Shown in pieces: positions 1 to 8,228 of a stretch of DNA of 36,292 nucleotides. The position numbers and the translations under genes are program-made. Source of the stretch: Synechococcales cyanobacterium bin59.metabat.ball.084 (lineage in GTDB: Bacteria > Cyanobacteriota > Cyanobacteriia > Cyanobacteriales > Chamaesiphonaceae). The DNA is taken from positions 1-36,292 of the forward strand of contig JAAFHZ010000035.1 of assembly GCA_013297675.1 (NCBI GenBank), given 5' to 3'. The number at the start of each line of letters is the position of its first letter. The stretch's first letter is position 1. Below the pieces are notes generated by a model, which worked only from the letters and a program-made list of their open reading frames with translations, was not told where the DNA came from and did no database searches.

Positions 1-153
1 TTAGCTGGGGTCGATTGGCCAACATGAGCGAGCTGAGAAGAGGCTGGGTAATTGATGTAGAACAGTACAAAGTAGACTTTACATCCTTTTTCATAAGATC
101 AAAAATAAAAATTTGGACTATTAGAACTATCCAAAACAGTCAATTTTTGTAAA

Positions 154-173
154 GTCAGCCCGATCGGTCTGAC
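154..173. promoter_or_regulatory. imperfect 20-bp dyad upstream of ppsA
   Basis: This 20-bp stretch is palindromic except at one base pair (positions 6 and 15): arms GTCAG and CTGAC surround CCGATCGG. It sits about 75 bp before the ppsA start codon and could be an operator. The CGATCG core is abundant in this genome, so part of the symmetry may be chance. The rest of bases 1-246 shows no gene I can support; AAGGAA just before the ATG at 247 is a reasonable ribosome-binding site. Confidence 0.25.
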
Positions 174-246
174 AAAAACTTGATTTCCGGCGAAAATAGA
201 TTTAGCTACAGGCTAGCTATTTCTCTGCATTCAAGGAAAAAGAACC

Positions 247-2664
247 ATGCCAAACTCCACCGCTCTCGTCTTACCTCTCAGCGCCGTTGGAATTGCCGAT
301 ATTAGCATTGTTGGCGGCAAAAATGCCTCCTTGGGTGAAATGATTCAACAGCTTGCTAGTAAGGGTGTGAAAGTCCCGCTCGGCTTTGCCACTACCACCC
401 ATGCCTATCGGAGCTTCATTGAATCTGCTGGGTTAGGGGCTAAGCTGAAACATCTGTTTGCTGATTTGGATGTAGATAATTTGGCTAATTTGCAAGAGCG
501 GGGTAAAAAAGCTCGGTTGCTGATGATCGAAACGCCTTTTTCGCCCGAGATTGAAGCAGAGATTACTGCTGCCTATAGTGAACTCTGTTTGCAATATGGT
601 GCCGATACCGACGTGGCGGTGCGTTCTAGTGCTACTGCTGAAGATCTACCCGATGCTAGCTTTGCAGGGCAACAAGAGACTTATTTGAATGTGCATGGTA
701 TTACGGGAGTTTTGGAAGCCTGCCGCAAGTGCTTTGCTTCGATTTTTACCGATCGAGCAATTTCTTATCGTCACCAAAAGAACTTTGATCACTTAGAAGT
801 TGCCCTCTCCGTGGGAGTGCAAAAAATGGTGCGATCGGATTTAGCCTCTTCGGGAGTGATGTTTTCGATCGATACCGAAACTGGTTTTAAAGATGCGGCA
901 TTGATCACGGCTGCCTATGGTCTAGGCGAAACGGTGGTGCAGGGCGCGGTGAATCCCGATGAATATTTGGTGTATAAACCCAAGCTGCAAGCAGGCTTTC
1001 GGCCAATTATTGACAAGCGTTTGGGCAGCAAAGAAATCAAGATGGTCTACGATACTGGCGGTCTGAAGCTAACTACAAATGTGCCGGTACAAGAGGTCGA
1101 TCGGCAGCGGTTTGCTTTGAATGACGATGAAATTATGCAGTTGGCTAAGTGGGCTTGCCTAATTGAAGATCACTATTCTCAGGTACGAGGTGCGCTTACG
1201 CCCATGGATATTGAGTGGGCTAAGGATGGCCGCACGGGTGAGCTGTTTATTGTCCAAGCCCGTCCAGAAACTGTGCAGTCTCAAAAAGCTCAGACGGTGC
1301 TGCGTAGTTATCATTTAACCGGCAGCCAAAGACCAGCTCCGATCGCCGCCGGTCGAGCGGTAGGGGCGCTGATTGGCAGTGGGGTAGCAAGAGTAATTGT
1401 CGATGTACAGCAAATTGAGTTATTCCAAGCCGGTGATGTATTGGTAACTAGTCGCACAGACCCAGATTGGGAGCCAATTATGAAAAAAGCCAGTGCGATC
1501 GTGACTAATCAGGGAGGGCGGACTTGTCATGCGGCAATTATTGCGCGGGAGCTGGGAATTCCGGCGATCGTGGGCTGTGATGAAGCTACGGAGGCCATTC
1601 GATCGGGGCAGGCGGTGACGGTTTGCTGTGCGGAGGGCGAGGAAGGCCATGTGTATCCGGGAATGCTGCCTTTTGAGGTTAAGGAGGTGGAGCTAGACCA
1701 AGTGCCGCGCACTCGTACTCAGGTGATGATGAATTTGGGAAATCCCCAAGAGGCGTTTAGTTTGGCGGCGATTCCCAATGATGGGGTGGGGTTGACCCGG
1801 ATGGAGTTTATTATTGCCAACCATATCCAGGCGCATCCTTTGGCCTTGTTGAATTTCGATAAATTAGAAGATCAGGTGGCCAAGGTCAAGATTGCCAAGT
1901 TGACGGCGCAGTATACAAATAAAGCGGACTTTTTTGTCGATCGATTGGCCTATGGCATAGCGACAATTGCGGCAGCTTTTTATCCGAAGCCGGTGATTGT
2001 AAGGCTGTCCGATTTTAAGAGTAATGAGTATGCCAATTTGCTAGGAGGTCGGCAGTTTGAGCCGATCGAAGAAAATCCGATGATTGGTTGGCGGGGGGCT
2101 TCGCGCTACTATGACGATCGCTATAAAGATGGTTTTGCTTTGGAGTGCAAGGCGATGAAGCGGGTGCGGGATGAGATGGGGCTAACTAATGTGGTTTTGA
2201 TGGTGCCGTTTTGTCGAACTCCCGAGGAGGGGCGACTGGCGATCGCCGAGATGGCCAAGAGTGGTTTGGTGCAGGGAGTAAATGGGTTACAGGTGTATGT
2301 GATGTGTGAGCTGCCCAGCAATGTGATTTTGGCCGAGGAGTTTGCCCAGGTGTTTGATGGGTTTTCGATCGGCTCGAATGATTTGACTCAGCTAACTTTG
2401 GGCCTCGATCGCGATTCGTCGCTGGTGGCTCATTTGTTTGACGAACGCAGTCCGGCGGTGCGCAAGTTAATTCAGATGGCGATCGGAGTGGCAAAGCAGC
2501 AGGGACGCAAGATTGGGATCTGTGGGCAGGCTCCCAGTGATTATCCGGAGTTTGCAAGGTTTTTGGTGGAGCAGGGCATCGATTCGATGAGCCTGAATCC
2601 TGATTCGGTGTTAAAAACTACGCTGGAGATTGCGGAGGTTGAGGCTGCTGGATCTAAGTCGTAG
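247..2664 (+). CDS. ppsA: phosphoenolpyruvate synthase
   Basis: PpsA (pyruvate, water dikinase) makes phosphoenolpyruvate from pyruvate and ATP, giving AMP and phosphate, at the start of gluconeogenesis in the cytoplasm. At 805 residues it has the usual family length. The N-terminal nucleotide-binding domain begins near SIVGGKNASLGEM and includes RSSATAEDLPDASFAGQQE. The phosphohistidine domain carries GGRTCHAAIIARELG with the catalytic His at residue 428. The C-terminal PEP/pyruvate barrel contains GSNDLTQLTLGLDRD and the catalytic Cys759 in GICGQAPSDYPEF. The ATG at 247 gives a full N-terminus and follows an AAGGAA ribosome-binding site. It appears to be transcribed alone; the next plus-strand gene is 220 bp away. 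All key residues are present, so the call is firm. Confidence 0.97.
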   Translation: MPNSTALVLPLSAVGIADISIVGGKNASLGEMIQQLASKGVKVPLGFATTTHAYRSFIESAGLGAKLKHLFADLDVDNLANLQERGKKARLLMIETPFSPEIEAEITAAYSELCLQYGADTDVAVRSSATAEDLPDASFAGQQETYLNVHGITGVLEACRKCFASIFTDRAISYRHQKNFDHLEVALSVGVQKMVRSDLASSGVMFSIDTETGFKDAALITAAYGLGETVVQGAVNPDEYLVYKPKLQAGFRPIIDKRLGSKEIKMVYDTGGLKLTTNVPVQEVDRQRFALNDDEIMQLAKWACLIEDHYSQVRGALTPMDIEWAKDGRTGELFIVQARPETVQSQKAQTVLRSYHLTGSQRPAPIAAGRAVGALIGSGVARVIVDVQQIELFQAGDVLVTSRTDPDWEPIMKKASAIVTNQGGRTCHAAIIARELGIPAIVGCDEATEAIRSGQAVTVCCAEGEEGHVYPGMLPFEVKEVELDQVPRTRTQVMMNLGNPQEAFSLAAIPNDGVGLTRMEFIIANHIQAHPLALLNFDKLEDQVAKVKIAKLTAQYTNKADFFVDRLAYGIATIAAAFYPKPVIVRLSDFKSNEYANLLGGRQFEPIEENPMIGWRGASRYYDDRYKDGFALECKAMKRVRDEMGLTNVVLMVPFCRTPEEGRLAIAEMAKSGLVQGVNGLQVYVMCELPSNVILAEEFAQVFDGFSIGSNDLTQLTLGLDRDSSLVAHLFDERSPAVRKLIQMAIGVAKQQGRKIGICGQAPSDYPEFARFLVEQGIDSMSLNPDSVLKTTLEIAEVEAAGSKS

Positions 2665-2667
2665 AAT

Positions 2668-2823
2668 TTACTCGCTGATATCTTCTGCGACATTACCTAG
2701 TAACCAGTTGGCCGCAGTAGCTCGACGGGTTTCGGCAGAACCGAATTCGCCAATTTTGTAGCCTTTAAAATCTAGTTTTTCTTCTATCCAGATTATACCT
2801 GCCAAATTCCCAAAGACCAAAAT
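2668..2823 (-). pseudogene. C-terminal remnant of an unrecognised gene, apparently frameshifted
   Basis: On the minus strand a frame open for 51 codons ends in TAA at 2668. It reads like real protein (for example EEKLDFKGYKIGEFGSAETR, ending NVAEDISE) but has no ATG. A neighbouring minus-strand frame starting with ATG just upstream (near 2880) reads through PENLEFWSLGIWQV and stops about where the first frame becomes protein-like, which suggests one old gene broken by a frameshift. I do not recognise the family. It lies between the ppsA stop and the ART-like gene. Confidence 0.35.
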
Positions 2824-2885
2824 TCAAGATTTTCTGGCAGTGACCCCACAGAATATACTATGAGACATAGTGAAATCATGCAGTT

Positions 2886-3419
2886 ATGGACAACTCTCTG
2901 ATCGTATATGGATACCATGGCACCAGCCAAATTAAAGCCGTCAACATCCTGAAGCATGGATTCCTAGCTAGTGATAATGATTATGACTGGCTGGGCACCG
3001 GCATTTATTTTTTCCAAGATGCACCTATCCGAGCAAAGCAATGGGCAACACAACAGCATCCAAATAATCCAGCAGTAATTTGTGCAACAATTCAGCTAGA
3101 GAACTGTATCGATTTATTTGATGTGGGATGGCATCCTTCGCTCAAAAATATTTACAATCTTTTTATAGAGCGAAATAGATTGCTGAATCGAACTCTACCA
3201 CAACAGAGCCAGCGTAGCTCTAAGGCTCATCGCCTGGATTGTGCATTCTTGAATTTCGTCCATGAATTTGCTGTGAAACAAGGGCAACCTATTGACAGCA
3301 TCAGAGCAACCTTCATAGAAGGGGAAAGACTTTTCCCTAACTCAGCAATTTTTGACTTGGCTCATGTTCAGATTGCAATTCGGAATCCAACTTTGATCCA
3401 AAAATGTTACTTAATGTAA
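2886..3419 (+). CDS. putative ADP-ribosyltransferase-fold protein, possible toxin
   Basis: This 177-residue protein has the outline of a small ADP-ribosyltransferase. YGYHGTS (His11) resembles the first NAD-binding motif of diphtheria-toxin/PARP-type enzymes, and YDWLGTGIYFF (Tyr41) resembles the second. Near the C-terminus FIEGE (Glu145) and HVQIAIRN are further conserved-looking blocks; Glu145 or the Gln in HVQ could fill the third catalytic position. No signal peptide or membrane segment is seen. Nineteen bases downstream, behind a strong AAGGAG site, lies a 92-residue acidic protein, an arrangement typical of toxin-antitoxin pairs. That fold assignment comes from motifs only, and the toxin role and target are inference. 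A housekeeping NAD-using enzyme is the alternative. Confidence 0.6.
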   Translation: MDNSLIVYGYHGTSQIKAVNILKHGFLASDNDYDWLGTGIYFFQDAPIRAKQWATQQHPNNPAVICATIQLENCIDLFDVGWHPSLKNIYNLFIERNRLLNRTLPQQSQRSSKAHRLDCAFLNFVHEFAVKQGQPIDSIRATFIEGERLFPNSAIFDLAHVQIAIRNPTLIQKCYLM

Positions 3420-3438
3420 ATTATAAGGAGCAATCACA

Positions 3439-3717
3439 ATGATAGATATAGCCAAAACTACCGAGCTATTGGAACACTATTTTGTTAATGTAACGAACGA
3501 GCAGTTCGCTATAGATCTAGAAGAATTTTGCCCAGAACTGTTTGAAGATGAGCAAAACAGCAGCCTAGATACCAGATCACTAAACAACGAAGAAATTTAT
3601 CGTAGAGCCAAAGAAGACGGCAAATTAGAGATTGCGCCTAAACTTCTCCAAAAAGGATTTAGCCGCGAAGAAGTAGCAACAATTTTGGAGATAGACATTA
3701 ATCTCATTGCTTCATAA
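3439..3717 (+). CDS. small acidic protein, putative antitoxin or partner of the ART-like protein
   Basis: This 92-residue protein is rich in Glu and Asp and carries no recognised enzyme motif. Residues 17-37 (NVTNEQFAIDLEEFCPELF and onward) look like a conserved block. Residues 69-90, including KGFSREEVATILEIDINLI, resemble the short helical tails that end many cyanobacterial Rpn/PD-(D/E)XK-type proteins. AAGGAG lies 8 bases before the ATG, 19 bp after the ART-like gene, so the two are probably co-transcribed. The 3' end overlaps the convergent thiO gene by 14 bp. Size, charge and position suit an antitoxin, but nothing in the sequence proves it. Confidence 0.6.
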   Translation: MIDIAKTTELLEHYFVNVTNEQFAIDLEEFCPELFEDEQNSSLDTRSLNNEEIYRRAKEDGKLEIAPKLLQKGFSREEVATILEIDINLIAS

Positions 3718-4756
3718 ATCGCCGATAGTCACAGCTCAACAGTAATGGATGCATCTGATCGAACAGCAGATCAGCAATAATCTGCGCCGTAGCGGGAGCC
3801 AGTAAAATACCATTGCGATAGTGACCCGTGGCCAAAATCAACCGGGGATCAGCACTGTATCCTAAAATTGGCAACTCATCAGGCGTAGCCGGTCGAAAAC
3901 CCCACCATTCTTCCACCACCGGATACTTAGCCAAAGCCGGACAGAGCCGAATTGCCCGATCGAACAATCCCTGTACTCCCTCCGCAGTATTGCCAGTCGC
4001 AAACCCCACATCCTCACTAGTTGCCCCGATCACAATCCGCCCATCCCGGCGCGGCACAATATATATTTCAGTTCCAAACAGCACCGTATTCAGTGGCAAG
4101 TCTTCTCCATGCGGCACTTGTAAAGCAATGAGCTGTCCCTTGCGGGGCACCACCGGCACCGGTAACAGATCCTGACTCCAGGCACCCGTGGCTAAGATAT
4201 ATCGATCGGCCACCAGACCAGCCACCCCCTGAGATAGATCTTGCAGATCCTCTGCCGTCACCTGCACCCCAGTTTGTACCCGCACCCCCGCCGACTCGGC
4301 GGCGACTTGGATGGACTTATATAAAGCACGGTTATCTACCTGACCATCGGTATCAAACCAATATCCGCCCACTACTTCAGTTCCCAAATTGTCGGTGGGT
4401 AAGTGACCGACTAATTCCGCTCTGCTCTGCCAAGTAATCTGAGCATCAGTGGGTCGCTCATAACGGGGAGCCAAAATGCCGCATTCCCAATAGCCCGTAT
4501 CTAAACCAGTAGCCATCGTCAGCTTATTTGTCCAATCGGTATAAAGACTCCGACTCAAAGTACATAGATCCAGCAGGGCACCAGAAGGAATTTCTTCAGC
4601 TTGGGGTGCCAGCATCCCCGCCGCCGCATTGGCCGCCGCAGTTTGATAATCTTGGGTCAAAACAAGTACTTGTAAACCGCGCCAGCGCAATTCTAGGGCG
4701 ATCGATAGCCCAATAATACCGCCGCCAATTACAATTACCTCTGCTGCTTTGGTCAT
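3704..4756 (-). CDS. thiO: glycine oxidase ThiO, FAD-dependent
   Basis: ThiO oxidises glycine to iminoglycine, supplying the nitrogen and C2 unit for the thiazole ring of thiamine. The 350-residue protein opens with the FAD-binding fold VIVIGGGIIGLSIALEL (about residues 8-24), followed by NAAAGMLAPQ, characteristic of ThiO. The C-terminal FAD-contact region includes EEWWGFRPATPDELPILG and LATGHYRNGILLAPATA. Length matches stand-alone ThiO; some cyanobacteria have a longer ThiO-ThiG fusion, which is not the case here. The ATG at 4756 precedes the FAD fold directly. The gene is divergent from the permease operon starting at 4880 and overlaps the end of the small gene at 3439-3717. Assignment is strong. 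Confidence 0.93.
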   Translation of the reverse strand: MTKAAEVIVIGGGIIGLSIALELRWRGLQVLVLTQDYQTAAANAAAGMLAPQAEEIPSGALLDLCTLSRSLYTDWTNKLTMATGLDTGYWECGILAPRYERPTDAQITWQSRAELVGHLPTDNLGTEVVGGYWFDTDGQVDNRALYKSIQVAAESAGVRVQTGVQVTAEDLQDLSQGVAGLVADRYILATGAWSQDLLPVPVVPRKGQLIALQVPHGEDLPLNTVLFGTEIYIVPRRDGRIVIGATSEDVGFATGNTAEGVQGLFDRAIRLCPALAKYPVVEEWWGFRPATPDELPILGYSADPRLILATGHYRNGILLAPATAQIIADLLFDQMHPLLLSCDYRRFMKQ

Positions 4757-4879
4757 TTGTCATCCCAAGACTCTTGCTCCATCAGCAATTCTAGCCGAAC
4801 CTGTCCTGCAAATGCCGTCACTCGGTCAAGGCTGCGCGAAGGAGTATAGAATGAATAGAGCTTTTGGAGCCAGTTTTGA

Positions 4880-5875
4880 ATGGAACAGTTGAACAACGCT
4901 TTCACCCTTTTTCTCAGCTTACTGGTGGAAGCTATTCCCTTCTTGCTATTGGGAGTGCTGCTTTCCGGCCTGCTGCTATTTTTTGTCGATGAACGCAAGC
5001 TCGTAAAACTCGCCCCCAAAAATCCCATTCTGGGGGCATTCGTCGGGAGCTGCATTGGTTTTTTGCTGCCGGTATGTGAATGTGGCAACGTGCCAGTAGC
5101 CCGCCGGTTAATTGTCCAGGGAGTCCCATTACCAGTAGCTGTAGGCTTTTTACTGGCCGCTCCAGTGATCAACCCGATCGTGATTTGGTCTACCTGGATT
5201 GCCTTCCGCGATCAGCCAGAAATCTTGTGGCTGCGGATTATTTTTTCGTTATTGATTGCCACCATTATTGGCTGGGTCTTCAGTCGTCAAGGAGATGTAA
5301 AATCTCTGCTCCAACCGGCAGTGGCCTTGAGTATGGCCAAGCCCTTACCCGTAGAAGATCCCGAAAAACCTACTTTGCTGCGATCGGGCAATTTTATGTT
5401 AGGTGGTGGCGAAAGCCTAGAAGCCAAGATGGCTGCTAGCTTGGAGCGCAAGCCCCAGTTTTCTTGGTCAGAGCGGGGCAATATGCTGCTAGACAACACC
5501 ATGCAGGAGCTGCGGGAACTAGGCGGTATTTTGGTCTTAGGCAGCGCCTTGGCCGCCCTGATTCAGACTTTTACACCCAGAGAATTAATTCTGGGACTTG
5601 GCCAAGGTTCAGTATCTTCAGTTTTAGCCATGATGCTGTTGGCCGGATTGATTTCGATCTGCTCTACCGTAGATGCTTTTTTCGCGCTCTCTTTTGCGGG
5701 AGCCTTTACCAGCGGCTCACTGCTAGCCTTTTTGGTTTTCGGCCCGATGTTTGATCTAAAAGGAATTGGTTTGCTGCTCAGCGTATTTAAACCCAAAGCA
5801 ATTTTTTATCTATTTGCTTTAGCAGCCCAGCTAGTTTTTCTATTAACCCTGTTTGTAAATTTCAACGTTAATTAG
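4880..5875 (+). CDS. permease of the COG0701 / DUF318 (YraQ, ArsP-like) family
   Basis: This 331-residue integral membrane protein shows about eight hydrophobic segments in two groups, separated by a hydrophilic loop near residues 150-205. Family marks are LPVCECGNVPVARRLI with two closely spaced Cys, LLAAPVINPIV, and in the second half ISICSTVDAFFALSFAG followed by GPMFDLKG. Members transport substrates such as organoarsenicals or are of unknown specificity; the Cys pair hints at a metal or thiol-reactive ligand. It is followed after 14 bp by a TIGR03943 protein, the usual partner of this family. The pairing, as known from YcgR/YcgQ in Bacillus, supports a joint role in the membrane, but the substrate is unknown. 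Confidence 0.85.
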   Translation: MEQLNNAFTLFLSLLVEAIPFLLLGVLLSGLLLFFVDERKLVKLAPKNPILGAFVGSCIGFLLPVCECGNVPVARRLIVQGVPLPVAVGFLLAAPVINPIVIWSTWIAFRDQPEILWLRIIFSLLIATIIGWVFSRQGDVKSLLQPAVALSMAKPLPVEDPEKPTLLRSGNFMLGGGESLEAKMAASLERKPQFSWSERGNMLLDNTMQELRELGGILVLGSALAALIQTFTPRELILGLGQGSVSSVLAMMLLAGLISICSTVDAFFALSFAGAFTSGSLLAFLVFGPMFDLKGIGLLLSVFKPKAIFYLFALAAQLVFLLTLFVNFNVN

Positions 5876-5889
5876 ATAATGTTAATTAA

Positions 5890-6648
5890 ATGCTATTAAT
5901 CAGTCGCTTATTTAAAAGTTTAGATAAAAATTGGCTAGACGCGATCGCTGTTACTAGCTGGGGTGCATTGCTATTGAACTATTGGCTCAATGGCTCACTG
6001 AGTATTTTGATTCATCCTAGCTATTTTTGGTTAGCAGCTTTCACTGGTTTTGCCCTGTTAATTATTGGTTCGATCAAAGCCTACTTGTTATTTAAATATC
6101 CCCAAGTTAAACCTAGCACTGCTGGTCATGTGAGCCTACTCCCTGGCAACTGGGCGATCGGCCTATTATTAGTCACGGCGATCGCTGGACTATTGATCAA
6201 TCCCCGCGTTTTCACCAGCTCTAAAGCCATTCAGGGAGGCGTGACCGAAAACAGTGCGATCACCCGCTCTCAGCCCCAATCTTTCCGCAGCCAGGTCAAG
6301 CCCGAAAAACGATCACTGGTAGACTGGGTGCGGACTCTCAGCGCTTACCCAGAACCAGATACTTACAGCGGCCAGCAGGCCAATGTGAGCGGCTTTGTGG
6401 TGAATTCGGCGGAATTGGGCAGCAAATATTTATTGCTCTCGCGGTTTGTAATCACCTGCTGCGCTGCCGATGTCTATCCGGTGTCTTTGACCGTCAAACT
6501 GCCTGCCGATCAGCAATATCAGGCTGATACCTGGCTGGCCGTGACTGGCCAAATGGTCACTGAAACTATCAGCGGCAACCGTCAACTGATCTTAGTCGCC
6601 AAAAATATTAAGCCGATCGAGACTCCTCGTAATCCCTATGAATATTAG
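5890..6648 (+). CDS. TIGR03943 family (DUF1980, YcgQ-like) membrane protein
   Basis: This 252-residue protein has N-terminal membrane segments (roughly residues 17-75 and 85-108) and a soluble C-terminal domain. The C-terminal part carries SRFVITCCAADVYPVSL, the conserved double-Cys block of TIGR03943 proteins, with GFVVNSAELGSKYLL before it and TGQMVTETISGNRQLIL after it. It sits 14 bp after the COG0701 permease, the recurrent partner of the family, and its last codons overlap the next gene by 11 bp, so translation is probably coupled. The molecular function is unknown. A role in metal or thiol handling with the permease is inference from the shared cysteines. Confidence 0.85.
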   Translation: MLLISRLFKSLDKNWLDAIAVTSWGALLLNYWLNGSLSILIHPSYFWLAAFTGFALLIIGSIKAYLLFKYPQVKPSTAGHVSLLPGNWAIGLLLVTAIAGLLINPRVFTSSKAIQGGVTENSAITRSQPQSFRSQVKPEKRSLVDWVRTLSAYPEPDTYSGQQANVSGFVVNSAELGSKYLLLSRFVITCCAADVYPVSLTVKLPADQQYQADTWLAVTGQMVTETISGNRQLILVAKNIKPIETPRNPYEY

Positions 6649-8176
6649 ACCCCTCTCTCAACTCGATCGCGCGGCCTTGACTCTGATGGGCATTTTGATG
6701 GCTTTGACCGTCATTTTATTGGCCGTGGGCGATCGCAGCGCCCCCTATGTGCGGGAGTTTAGCTGGGCAAATCGTCCGGTTGGTGCCGAAGATAGCTCTT
6801 TTGCCCTGCGCTTTAGCCGATCGATGGATCGCCCCAAAGTAGCCGCAAAAATCCAGATCAAAACAGACCCCAGCAATCCCCAAAGCCAGTTTCAGCCCAT
6901 CAGTCAGGTGATGCCCGGAAAGATTAGCTGGTCGGGCAAAAAGATGTTGTACACCCTAAATTCTCCGATTCCTTACGGCCAATCTTATGAGCTAAAAATA
7001 CAAGATGTCACCGCAGCCAGCAATGATGGTAAGCCGATCGGCAAAGAAATCACGCCTTTTATCCAAGCATTTAACAGTAGAGAAAAAATGTTTGGCTATA
7101 TTGGCACGGAGGGAGCCGATCGAGGCCGGTTAATGATCCAGCGCTTCTCTCAAGCCTTGGCAACCCCCGAGAAATTGCCTGCACCAGTGGCCATTACTCC
7201 ACCAGAATATTTAGTGAAAGATTTTCGTTTTACGCCGGGAGGTGCCGGAGTATTTTTCAGTGCTTTATTGGCTAACAATGGTAATCAACTGCTTTCGCGC
7301 CAAAAAATATATCGCACATCAATTCAAAATCTAGGTCGAGATCTAAGTCAAAATTTAAGTCAAAGCCCAGAACTCAAACTAGTCTTAGATAGTAATGAAT
7401 ATCAAAATATTCGCTTTGAACTCTCCAACGATGGCAAAATTTTAGTTGTTCACCGAGTTGGCGTAAAAAACCCTAGTGACTTTGGCATTTGGGTAATTGA
7501 TGCCCAGCAAGGAACTACTTTGCAACGCATCAGTCAAGGCGGCAAATTCAAAATCACTCCCGATAGCGCTTCGATCGCCGTTTCCGAAGGTCAGGGTGTA
7601 GCTCTCAAACCCTTAGTTCCCGGTACTGATACTACCGAATTCATGGCTAAATATGGCCAGCTATTAAGTTTCTCCCCCAACGGAGCAGCAGCAGCCTTAG
7701 AAAAATACAACGATGATTCTAGTCGTGATTTGTTTTTAGTAACTAATCAAGGAGTAGAAAAGAAGCTATTAAATGTCAAAGGCGAAATCCAGGCCACCCA
7801 CTTTTCGGCTGATGCCCGCACCCTATACGCAATCACCGCAGAGTTCCCCCAGGGTATTGCAGAAAATGAAAACCTAGCAGACACCGGCAAATATAGCGCC
7901 CAACCCTATTTAATGTCGATCGACTTAACTACTTTCCAATCGGAGTCGTTAACTAAACTACCCCAGCAACAAGATACGGCACTAAGCCTCTCTCCTGATG
8001 GTCGATCGCTATTGCTGGATCAGGTCTTAACCGGAGGCACTAATCCAAAAATCTTGACGGCTGCCGATGGCCAACCGATCGAACGAGGCATGATCTCGAT
8101 GCTAGATTTATCACAGCCTAAAGCCCAGCCAAAGCTATTGCCGATCGCCGGTTTTAATCCACGCTGGGCACCGTAA
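6638..8176 (+). CDS. membrane-anchored protein with Ig-like domain and TolB-like propeller
   Basis: The 512-residue protein starts with a membrane anchor (about residues 12-32, TLMGILMALTVILLAVG). Next is a segment resembling the bacterial Ig-like domains of the SbsA/Big_5 type: SSFALRFSRSMDRPKVAAKI near residue 50, then ISWSGKKMLYTLNSPIPYGQ near 105. From about residue 160 onward, repeated strands such as FELSNDGKILVV, FKITPDSASIAV, LLSFSPNGAAAAL, THFSADARTLYAI and LSLSPDGRSLLL indicate a beta-propeller of WD40/PD40 type. The bulk should lie outside the cytoplasm. The start overlaps the upstream TIGR03943 gene by 11 bp, placing it in that operon. The function is unknown; it may sense or scaffold for the permease. 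The domain reading is moderately sure. Confidence 0.75.
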   Translation: MNIRPLSQLDRAALTLMGILMALTVILLAVGDRSAPYVREFSWANRPVGAEDSSFALRFSRSMDRPKVAAKIQIKTDPSNPQSQFQPISQVMPGKISWSGKKMLYTLNSPIPYGQSYELKIQDVTAASNDGKPIGKEITPFIQAFNSREKMFGYIGTEGADRGRLMIQRFSQALATPEKLPAPVAITPPEYLVKDFRFTPGGAGVFFSALLANNGNQLLSRQKIYRTSIQNLGRDLSQNLSQSPELKLVLDSNEYQNIRFELSNDGKILVVHRVGVKNPSDFGIWVIDAQQGTTLQRISQGGKFKITPDSASIAVSEGQGVALKPLVPGTDTTEFMAKYGQLLSFSPNGAAAALEKYNDDSSRDLFLVTNQGVEKKLLNVKGEIQATHFSADARTLYAITAEFPQGIAENENLADTGKYSAQPYLMSIDLTTFQSESLTKLPQQQDTALSLSPDGRSLLLDQVLTGGTNPKILTAADGQPIERGMISMLDLSQPKAQPKLLPIAGFNPRWAP

Positions 8177-8228
8177 AAAACTATAGAGTCTGCTTAAAAT
8201 TGGTGCCCCTTTGCTGGATAGACCCGCA

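Noticed and set aside
1-62. Possible end of a minus-strand gene with TAA at bases 1-3
   Set aside because: The 20 or so codons before it have no family character and too little sequence is visible to judge.
2186-2557. 123-codon minus-strand frame within ppsA
   Set aside because: It lies wholly antisense to conserved catalytic sequence of ppsA and shows only low-complexity Pro, Ser and Thr.
4753-5172. 139-codon minus-strand frame
   Set aside because: It runs opposite the start of the permease gene, is rich in Lys, Ser and Thr without family character, and is a shadow of the GC-rich membrane coding sequence.
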